Source: Scylla paramamosain
Lineage: Eukaryota; Arthropoda; Malacostraca; Decapoda; Portunidae
Assembly (NCBI RefSeq): GCF_035594125.1
Contig: NC_087173.1
Span: forward strand, 152,501-216,500
Length of the DNA stretch: 64,000 bases
Reading direction: 5' to 3'
Shown piece after piece: positions 62,170 through 64,000 of the stretch. The position numbers and the translations under genes were made by a program. The notes under the pieces are model-generated. The model was not told the origin of the DNA, made no database searches, and was given only the letters and a program-made list of their open reading frames with translations. Positions within the stretch are counted from its first letter, which is position 1; every line of letters starts with the position of its first letter.

Positions 62170-64000
62170 CAGCTTCGGTCACTGGGTCTGTGTACCTTCC
62201 CTTTAGAGGCTGCATACACAGGTTATCCCCTGCAACTTTGACCTCTAGTACTTAAAATCACAAAGTTGATCAATAACAGGAGAATGCGGACGAAGAAAAT
62301 GAGGATTACATGTGATTACAATGGATAACCAAAACAGAAACACTTCCACAGGTCTTTACATATCGCTTTGGAATTAATTTAGATTAAGTACCCTTTAGTA
62401 AAGTAAGCCAAAGCAGTGTATGACTTCTGCCAAACTGACACGCCCTTGTGCTTGTGCTGGCGTGGGAAAACCTTCGTGCAGTGTGGGAAAAACTGGCTGC
62501 ATTTTGATTGGAAAGAATGAAGTAAGATTTTATTATTATTCCTATGCAAAAAGAAAAAAAAAATGGAGGAGGAGGAGGAGGGAGGAGGAGGAGGAGGAGG
62601 AGGATGAGGTGGTGGTGGTGGTGATGGTGGTAGAGTTTGTAATTTTTCTGTTCCTTTTCCTTAGGGTGAATTGATGATTTTTTCACTCTTCTGAACTCTT
62701 CACTCTTGAGAACTCTTCGGGACGGAATGTAATGCAGGTCTTGCGAGCGATGTTCGTCAGAGAGAAGCATGTGTTCCTTAAAATTTCAGTACTTTTTTTT
62801 TTTTGTGCGTTGAGTTAAGTATTCATTTACTTTTATGATCAAGTGTCATCTGACTACCATTTAATGCTTCCTTGAACTGCCTTACTACGGTTCTTTTCAT
62901 GGATAAAAATTCCAAATAACGTGTTACATTTCATTGGTGGCATGATTTCCCTTTAAAATGAATGCAAAGCAATCAATGTGGCACGTTCCATATCCATTAT
63001 TGTGTCACTTTATTATGCATACAAACACTCCTATTAACGTATCACATCCCGCCCCTGGTGTGATTCCCCTCACCATGAATACAAAGCAATCCAAACGCTA
63101 CAGTTCAGCCCTGCTCATGAAACACACGCTCTGATACAACTAGGCTTTTCACTTACTTTCAGCCCTTGTTTTCTCTTTAATAGTGCGAGAGTTGACTGGC
63201 CTCTTCACTCTTTGATCTCTTTCACAGTTAAACTCCGTAATTCTCCCTGATTTTTATCTGACTTCCCAAACTTGTTATGACTTGAACTGATCATATATGT
63301 TTACTCACCTCCGTATGACTTGAGTTGCTATAAGAGACGAGTATCAAGACACCTTCCTAACTAAATGAACCAACCTGATTTAACTCTCTTTTCCATCCAC
63401 TCTTTACCATGCGGAAATTAAGTGGTATTGTAAACTGTAACCAAATTGTTACCCTTATGATCTATTCTAGACTCTAATAAGTGATCTGGAGACTATGATA
63501 ATAACACGCTCCCTCCACTGCACACCAGCTGTCCGTAATGTATCATGTCCAGTGGCTGTTAATATAAACTGACGCTCTATTAACCTGTCATCACTAATCA
63601 GTAATAATTCACGCACAAGCTCATCCTCGTCACCACAACATCACCATCACCGTCACCATCACCACAGCTTACACAACACTCCACCATGATTCTGTCCCAT
63701 ACCTCACCCCCGCCACAAATAATCATTCCTAATTAATCTCCCGTCCCTCACCACCACCACTAACAACAACATCACACCTCACTCTCAACTTCTCCCATTT
63801 TCACGAGTTCCTTTCTTCTCTTCCCTCGCTCCACCATCCTTCATCCTCTCTCCCTTACGTTCCATCCTTCCTTTTGCCGACTTAATGCTTGCAACAGACG
63901 CCCCTCCTCTTCCTCCCCCTCCTCCTCCAGTCCCGTAGTATTAGCAGGGCCTTGTCTCCCCTCATAAGCAGGGAGCTGTGGGAGGAACTGGAGGGATGTT
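62170..64000. repeat. Segmental-duplication block T, unit 3 (runs off the window)
   Basis: Collinear with 35,489-38,090, minus the interval holding the MITE. The final 1.3 kb is nearly identical to unit 2. Confidence 0.92.
62420..62521 (+). CDS. Candidate Cys-rich exon in block T (unit 3)
   Basis: Copy of 35,738-35,839. The frame MTSAKLTRPCACAGVG is kept with a GTAAGA donor. Confidence 0.25.

Overview
The window looks like decapod crustacean nuclear DNA, probably from a crab. The signs are very dense long dinucleotide and trinucleotide repeats (TA, GA/CT, AC/TG, TAC/TAG), non-LTR retrotransposons with an EEP endonuclease and reverse transcriptase (RT), and a CR1-type element with an octamer-repeat 3' end. 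The organism call is an inference from repeat style. No complete host gene can be supported, and there are no prokaryotic features, rRNA genes or CRISPR arrays.

Layout. The window is dominated by a direct tandem segmental duplication. Three CR1 3' ends (about 388, 23,731 and 48,978) lie in the same orientation 23.3 and 25.2 kb apart, and each is followed by the same ordered blocks. These are a (TA)n tract, block P (T-rich sequence, TAG/TAC repeats, TA/TTTA repeats and a LINE C-terminal remnant), block R (AC repeat and an antisense LINE; units 2 and 3 only), block S (6.5-8 kb, containing splice-bounded open segments) and block T (units 2 and 3). Unit 1 runs from about 389 to 22,560, unit 2 from 23,732 to about 44,880, and unit 3 from 48,979 past the window end. 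By eye the copies differ by a few percent, plus many indels, nested insertions and microsatellite-length changes.

Mobile DNA. Three LINE families are recognisable. (i) CR1: a degenerate near-full-length copy at 44,890-48,978 with an SGNH-esterase ORF1 and EN-RT ORF2, 5'-truncated copies at 1-388 and 22,589-23,731, and an antisense copy at 58,322-61,366 inside a (TAG)n tract. (ii) 'LINE A', a poly(A)-tailed EN-RT element: an 825-codon uninterrupted ORF at 617-3,094 minus, a truncated copy at 4,760-5,662 minus and a tiny 3' stub near 14,100. (iii) 'LINE R': a zinc-knuckle ORF1 plus the EN part of ORF2, antisense, in units 2 and 3. There is also a hAT-like MITE with 8-bp target duplications (36,266-36,750), a tRNA-derived SINE head (41,525-41,613) and, after it, a 1.8-kb minisatellite built on a conserved 25-nt hairpin (41,704-43,500).

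Host coding content. Block S holds several short open segments bounded by plausible splice signals, in consistent phase for three of them. Some carry an excess of third-position differences between copies. They may be exons of a duplicated host gene or its relics. Transcript evidence would be needed, so they are listed at low confidence.
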